DNA of 64,000 nt from Byssothecium circinans (taxonomy: Eukaryota > Ascomycota > Dothideomycetes > Pleosporales > Massarinaceae), in the NCBI GenBank assembly GCA_010015675.1, contig ML977020.1, forward strand, positions 207,863 through 271,862, in the 5' to 3' direction. The position numbers were made by a program, and so were the translations under genes. Within the stretch, counting starts at the first letter, position 1; every line of letters begins with the position of its first letter. Shown here one piece after another: positions 57,862 to 64,000 of this stretch. The notes below the pieces were generated by a model. It was given only the letters and a program-made list of their open reading frames with translations. It was not told the origin of the DNA and made no database searches.

Positions 57862-60800
57862 CTATTCAAGCATTTCTTCATTTCTTGCTATCTCTATTCC
57901 GCCGCCCTCTTCCGCATCGAACCACTCTTCAGCGTCTTCATCGCCCCTGTCCCCATCCGCCCTCCGTTCCAGAATCTCGCAAGCCAAACGAGCTGCCTTA
58001 GTCTCGGCATTCAATCTCTTGAGTCCCTCTACCACGCCGCCGATTTTCTCTCCTCCGACTTTGACTTGTACTTTGTACGTCCTGTCCTTAACCACTTTCT
58101 CATTCGCATTCTTCGGTTCTGCCACAGCATCCGTGATTCTCACATATTGCACGTCCTTCTCAACAGCAAGATGACCCAACCGTTCCTTCGGATGTAAGCA
58201 ATCCACGCCATCCCTCAAAATCCTCCTCAGCGCGCCCAAGAGACCCAGCCCCTCAACAAAGACCTCACATGCCGCAACGTCGCCATGGCTATCAACATAG
58301 ATCGCCCCGATGATAGACTCCACGATATCAGACAAGAACTTCGGCGCATCCGTCAACGCAAGCAAATGCCACGGGAACCTCTTGTCACTCTCTAAACCCT
58401 GAAGTATAGTCTCTCTGGCTTCAAGGTGCTGTCGAATCGCCAGCTCGCGAGATTTCTGAAGCTCGGGAGAGCTCCCCGCGCGGAGAAACTGCCATAAGCA
58501 TCGTGAATGCTTCTCTTTCTCCATCGTGGATGGATTTGTGCGTTCTTCAGATACGGTAGTTTCGAACATTCTGAAAGCGAGGAATGCGGCGTTCGCCATG
58601 GCGCTACGTATCCCGTGCATCTTTTGATGGCTGAGTTCTGGCGTATGAGCGTAGAGGCGTTTGACGATGATGTAGTCCAGTATGGCATCACCTAGGAATT
58701 CCAGACGCTCGTAGGAACAGTTTGCCAGAGGTCCTGTGTAAGAGGCGTGCGTGAGGGCTTCAAGGAGAAGCATTTTCTTGCTGAATGTGTAGCCGATTAG
58801 CGTTTCGAGGGTGGTGAGGTTTTTGATGTCTATATGTGAGGGTGAAGCTTCGAAGAGCTTGGTGTTGGCTTCTGGAACGGGCGTCCATTTCTCTGATGGC
58901 AAGAGAGTTTGGATGCAGGTAAAAGCTGTCGAGAACCCTCCGACGAGGTAAGAGACACCAATGAGGGATTCGATTACATCGGCGAGGATCTTGGAAGAAA
59001 GCATCCGCTTCCCTTCCGTTGGCTTAGAGCTCAGGACATCGCCGATGTAGCGAGGTGCCCACTTCGCGCCAGTGAATCGTTTGGTTATGATAAACTGATC
59101 GAGACCGATGGCTATAGCAGAGCGGGCGGCGAAGCCGTTTGAGACGATTTTCCCTTTCCTCCCAGTTAGAAAGCTCTCGGGCCAGTGAGGTTTGTCGGCC
59201 ATTAAGTGGACACTGGCTATGTATTTCAGTATGCAGTCGCCGAGGAACTCTAACCTGTGGTTTCATTAGCATATAGTCCTTTTTACATATTTTGGTTGAT
59301 TGTGCCTAAGTTGTGCCGCAGAGACGTAGCTTACCGTTGGTAGTTGGTATCCTCTCCAGTGACCGACGCAGTCATAGCCTGAAGTATCAGAGGGAGTTCA
59401 GCTTGCGAAAACAAAAGCGGAGCGAGAAGGGTAGTACGAAGTACCTCCGCTATCATGTATGTTTCGTAACGATACATGATCGACGGCACGAGCAATGCAA
59501 AAATCGAATATGGGCTTGGCAAGTTCTCTACCAAACACTTAGACAGATCGAGCTCTTCGAGCCTTGTGTAAGCCTCATTGTTGTCGTTTTTTCTCTCCAA
59601 AGGGTGGAGAAAGTCCCGCCGTTTTGGGAGTCGAATAGCTTGAACATAGTGTTCGGCTGTGGTAGGCGACCTCGAGGAGGATTGTAGGATGCTTTGAGGA
59701 ATATATCTTCGTAGGTCTCCTTCCACGGATATTAAGCCCCAATTCGAAGTATCGTGGATGAGTTTTTGCAATAGCTCGGAAGCTGGTTGATGTCCATCGG
59801 TGGAAGTATGCCACGCTTGAAGTTTTTCGTAACTCCACATATATTCCGAAGCCTCACTGGGAATGACTAGCCATTGGAAGTCATGGCGTACCTCTTGCAT
59901 CTGTGAGGAAAATACAGATCCAAGTATCCTCTGAGTTATGGCCTGCATCAGCGCCACTTGATGTCCTGTAAAGCTCGCACTTGGTAGCCAGGAGTAGCTC
60001 ACTGGGTATTGCTTTGTCGAGTTCCAGTAAAGAGTGAGTCGGGGAATTCCCGGCATAGCCACCGACGTCAGCAGAACCATGAAGGATGGCTCTTCTCCCG
60101 GTCTGTCAAGCTTGAGGAGTGTCCGATAGAAAGTATGCGGGTTCTCTTGCTGTTGTGTGGTGACTGCGATCCAAGGATCAAGAGTCACAGAAACATTGAC
60201 AAGTGATGGCGTATTATCAGCAATCTGGAACTCCGCAGCCAGATCATCAGCTTCTTCTCGAGAGGGCAACAAGTTGTCGTTAACGAGGCCGACCTTATGA
60301 AGAGCTATATAAGCTTCGAAAGCAGCATCTTTCACAGCCATGCGTTCTGTCCTCCAACTTTCGAGGCTTCTCGCGGTTCGCACTGCAGGAATGACGGAAA
60401 GAGGAAGCATGACTGTCGCCACCACGCCGCCGTGTTCTTGTTCTTCGAACTCGAATTGCGGTCTCGAGTCCACGTAAGTGCTCGAACTTAGTATGGCACA
60501 GAAGTGATGTAGATGTGGCGACGCGTTATCAAGCGTGAGGAGTGCACTATTCCTGTCAGTAAAAAAATCTCTAAGCTTGGTAAAATGCTTCAACAAACTT
60601 TAGTACCCATTTGCCTAAGCAAAGTAAGCATGTCTGCCTTAAAAAATACTTACCTAGTGTTCGGGATGTGATAATAGCGTTCGCCATCTTCATCCATTTC
60701 CTCACGCTCCCTTGCCTCCTCCACCTTGCGTTTATCATCGAGGTACGCTCTCTTCATCTCTTCCTCCAGCGACTCCCAAGACTCCGGAGGTCTCCCTCCT

Positions 60801-62655
60801 CCGGTCTGAGGCAGAAGGATAAAATACTTCGACTCTTGCTTTCTAGCTCTTCCACGGCGCTGAATGAAAGACTTGAGGTTCTTTGGTCGCTCAAAGCATA
60901 TAACAAGATGGCAGCTCGACACATCTATGCCTTCCTCGAGTATGCTGGTTGCGAGTATAAGGTTGATCTCGCCAGCCCGGAATTTGTCCAGCGTCTCTTG
61001 CTGATTGAGGGGCTCTGGAAAGTTCGCAATGTTTACCTTGCGCTTTGATGATTGTGAAGACCCGACGTATGTGCCAATATTGAACTTATCGCGGATTCTT
61101 GGATGAATAGCCAATATCTTTGCCAGCGCTGCGACCCAAACTCTCTGCTCTACGAACACTAGGCCTGTCATCTCTGAGCTGGCCTCTGCTAGCAGAACGT
61201 CAACCAAAGCCTCTACCTTCGGTGACAGATCTCGGAGAATATCCGATGGGCACTGAGGCTCTTGTGCAAGCGGCAGTCGTCTAAGAATTGTTGCGACTGA
61301 CATCGAATATTAGCAAAGTTCCCTAAGAATAAGGGGATGATATCCTCAAGAGGTTACATACGATGTTGTTTCTCGTCTTGAGTCCACTCCAAGAGCGGCT
61401 GCTCAGGACCCTGAATCATTTTCTCAAATGAACTGACACATCGACGCAGATACCACTCTGCTGCAGAAACGCCAAGCTCTTCGGCCATGTCCTTCGATTT
61501 ATTGAACAACATCTTTAATTGCTGATAGCAATAAGTGTTCCGACTCAACAAAACCTTGTCTAAATGCTTCGTCATGTCATACCCTTCGCTTTGCCTGGAC
61601 AGCAAAGTGACAACATAAGGGTCAGTCTTCAGATCGTAGTACATGAACTCTTTTTCGAGATGTAAAAGTGAGAGGGGAAGGTGTGTGATGGTGACAGGAT
61701 AGTCAATTCTGAGGAGCTTTGGTCTATGCACGAATCGAAGTAGTTCTGAGCGATTCGTTTTTGGCGTGACTGCAGTTGCGTTCATGTTTTGCTCGATTTT
61801 CCTGACTTCATCAGCTTAGCCCGGGCTTAAAAATGGTTACTTACTGAAGATCGCTACCGCTTGCTGCTGCTCTCTGAACAGGGCTCGCGCTCAAGCCTAA
61901 AATCCCAGGCAATTGCAGGTTGCTGTCGTGCACATAGGGAATATAGAAGTCGGCGAGGATCTTATTCGCAGGATGCTTCTGAGTACAGTGATGCGCTTCG
62001 TCAAATATGATAAGAGCCAATTTGCTCATCTTGACGAAGCCATGCGTAAGAGCGTCCAAAAGCACTTGGTGGGTAGACAAAACGATGCGGACGTTGTCGA
62101 AGACTGCGTCCCAGGTGCTTTGATCTGACCAGTGATCGATATCATCTCTACCCGAGAGTACTTGGAGTCCATGGCTGGGAAGATTCGACTCGAAGACTTT
62201 GGCCTGCTGTTCGCACAAGGCCACGGTAGGTGTGAGGAACCACACGAGCTGCAGAGTAGTAAGTCTAAGTGCCGAAGGTCACCGAGCGAGATTAAAGTAC
62301 TTTGGTTGGATCACAGGTCTCCAACTCAGCCGCTGTACGGGCAAGGGCTCTAACAAGTGTTAGGCGGCGCTATGTATTATATATCGTCGTTTCGCATTAC
62401 ATGTGAGTCTTCCCACTTCCAGTATCTAGTATTCATTAGATTGACATATGATCCCTAGTCGACAGAGGAAATGAAAACGTGTGAAAAGATTGTAAAACTG
62501 GTCAAGAACTCACCCATAGCCACTATGATATTCGACTTCAGGGACTCTTCCACCATCTCAGCCTGGTATGAGCGAAGGCGGAAATGGAAAGACCCATTCT
62601 CCTGGCCCGCAACCGGGATTTCCCCGTCGTCAGCATCGCTTATGTTCGTTTCCAT
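57862..62655 (-). CDS. DCL2: Dicer-like protein 2 (DCL2)
   Basis: Eight exons: 62655-62514, 62425-62401, 62349-62301, 62248-61845, 61801-61362, 61296-60654, 60552-59335, 59254-57862; 1437 aa with continuous phase. Domains in order: DExD/H helicase with Walker A DTGSGKT (about 48-54, on a 25-nt microexon) and DEAH (155-158); helicase C with EEGIDVSSC and motif VI QRRGRAR; Dicer dimerisation domain starting NASPHLHHFCA; RNase IIIa (RLEFLGDCILKY from 974, Asp1066/Glu1069); RNase IIIb (YERLEFLGDAILDY near 1155, Asp1283/Glu1286). No PAZ domain is visible, as usual for fungal DCL2. It processes double-stranded RNA into siRNA for quelling-type silencing and antiviral defence. Both RNase III centres look intact, so the gene appears functional. 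Confidence 0.95.
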
Positions 62656-62999
62656 GTTGATAGTGTCTAGTTAAAGACATGAAGGGTTGAGGGTTGAGTG
62701 AGTAGGCTGGTGCTGGTATGCAGGCGTAGGCAGGCACACGTTGATCTCGCTAGACCGGATTAGGAAAGCATCGACAACACCAATGAATGTTTGGAAAATA
62801 GAGAAAGTCAACAACAGTACGAAGTCTACCGCAAACAATTTCACATCCGAATGAAAGGAAAGAGAATCGTGTAGATGCCAGCATATTCATGCTCATCAAA
62901 CGCCAGGCTAGCGTGTATTCATGGGATGAACGTTCGTCATCCGTCTATCATTAGATCTATGACTGAGATGGCGTTCCTTACCAAACCTGTGCTTATGCA
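62656..62999. other. Intergenic region between DCL2 and proteasome alpha2
   Basis: 344 bp with the DCL2 promoter and the 3' flank of the proteasome gene. Nothing else seen. Confidence 0.6.
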
Positions 63000-64000
63000 C
63001 TACAAGTTTGTAAGGTAGTCCTCTACTTCTTGCGGGCTAAGCGTCCTGAAGCGCGGGCCTTGAGCACTCTCCACACCCTCAAAGCCAAGTAACCGGTCCT
63101 CAGGCGGACCGACGATACCAATCTCGACAGTGTCACCGTTCATCTCGCCTTCTATCGTCTCCTTCAGCGTGAGCAGAGCGATGTGGATAGCATCCTCCAG
63201 CTCCAGACCCTCAGTGTACCTCTTCTCCAAGAAAGTCTTCGCGCTCGTCGCACTCTTGCCGATCGCTGTCGCCTTCCACGGGAAGTAGCTGCCACTCGGA
63301 TCGACCTGGTACAGACTCGGACCACCTTTCAAGATACCACCAGTCTTGCCGCTTATCTTTTTCTTCTCCAAATCATCGTCATCGCTCGATTTCGCCTCCG
63401 CGTCTGCGTTCTCTGGCTCGATTCCATCGTCCCAGCCCGCAATCAGCAAGCTGACACCATACGGCCGGACACCACCTGACTGTGTAGCTTCCTGCATGAC
63501 TCGCGCCACATCCTGCACCAATATCCTCGTGGGTGGGTACTCGTTGTAGATGCGCTTGTAGCCGGTATGTGAAACCTTGCGAGCCTTGTCGACGAGAACG
63601 CGGTAGTCGGGGCCCATGCCTGAGTAGACCATGCCGATGTTGGGGGTTATGAGGCTGACCTTTGATGAGGACGACGAATCGATGAGGGGCGATGACGACT
63701 TCTTCTCGGTAGCGAGGACAATGCCATTGGTAGCTGCAAATACGGTCAGATACATAATGGTCAGCGCATGGCTAGTGCTGGACGTACCCTTGATTCCCAG
63801 AGCGGTGACACCTTGATTGACGGCGTTCAACGCATACTCTAGATATTGTTAGCCTTCATTTGACGCAAAAGAGAAGTCTCGGTCAGTTCGAGAGCGGCAT
63901 CAGGCGTACCTATTTGCACCAGCTTTCCGCTGCGAATGGGTTAGCGAGAAGCTTCATAATGATTGCCGGAGATGTTTACCTGGGCGAGAAAGTGGTGAGC
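63000..64000 (-). CDS. PRE8: 20S proteasome subunit alpha 2 (Pre8/PSMA2), 5' end beyond the window
   Basis: Partial gene; visible exons are 64000-63980 (continuing off the edge), 63929-63910, 63838-63788 and 63733-63000. The joined protein starts LTTFSPSGKLVQIEYA, the N-terminal signature of proteasome alpha subunits. It continues [27 protein letters not shown] and [13 protein letters not shown], then the [21 protein letters not shown] block typical of alpha 2. An acidic insert of about 25 residues ([11 protein letters not shown]) follows the GWDDG motif. Alpha subunits form the outer ring gate of the 20S core particle. Only the first dozen or so residues are missing. Two consecutive exons are only about 20 and 51 nt long. 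Confidence 0.95.

Overview
The window is nuclear DNA of a filamentous ascomycete (Pezizomycotina). The evidence is short spliceosomal introns (about 45-110 nt, GT..AG, with CTAAC/CTGAC-like branch sites), fungus-restricted families (Pth11/fungal-rhodopsin-like membrane protein, DUF1996, heme-thiolate peroxygenase, PAZ-less Dicer-2 type) and a plant-biomass secretome (GH29, GH45, sialidase-fold glycosidase). A Dothideomycete is my best guess from overall protein character, but the sequence alone does not settle the class. No rRNA, tRNA, CRISPR array or intact transposon was recognised.

Layout. 1-16 kb: a secreted alpha-L-fucosidase stands alone in repeat-bearing intergenic DNA (AT-rich island at 1.14-1.39 kb, ~190-bp tandem duplication at 5.93-6.31 kb). 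It is followed by dynactin p150Glued, a peroxisomal ABCD fatty-acid half-transporter and an unspecific-peroxygenase-like heme-thiolate enzyme. 16-37 kb is gene-poor and accessory in character: secreted DUF1996 protein, a seven-helix rhodopsin-like membrane protein, a GH45 protein that seems to lack the catalytic acid, a secreted nucleoside hydrolase, and a secreted amine/polyamine oxidase that converges on a GNAT acetyltransferase. 37-64 kb is denser and mostly housekeeping: triple-KH RNA-binding protein, Gyp5-like TBC RabGAP, APH-fold phosphotransferase, 15-exon meiotic SPO22/ZIP4, AcuM/Rds2-type zinc-cluster regulator, CENP-Q kinetochore subunit, a five-Asp-box secreted glycosidase, Dicer-like 2, and the proteasome alpha2 subunit, which runs off the right edge.

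I rebuilt exon structures by hand, requiring consensus splice sites, phase continuity and conserved motifs. Seventeen of the 19 protein genes lie on the minus strand. Possible functional links are few. The convergent oxidase/acetyltransferase pair could act on polyamines. The ABCD transporter and the zinc-cluster regulator both belong to fatty-acid/acetate-type carbon use but are 37 kb apart. ZIP4 and CENP-Q both serve chromosome segregation.

No defence island, gene cluster with a clear secondary-metabolite core, or evidently new system was found. The observations most worth checking are the GH45 with Ser at the catalytic-acid position, the EGD-type peroxygenase, key motifs encoded by 18-25 nt microexons, a GC-AG intron in the oxidase, the tandem repeat and a perfect intergenic hairpin.
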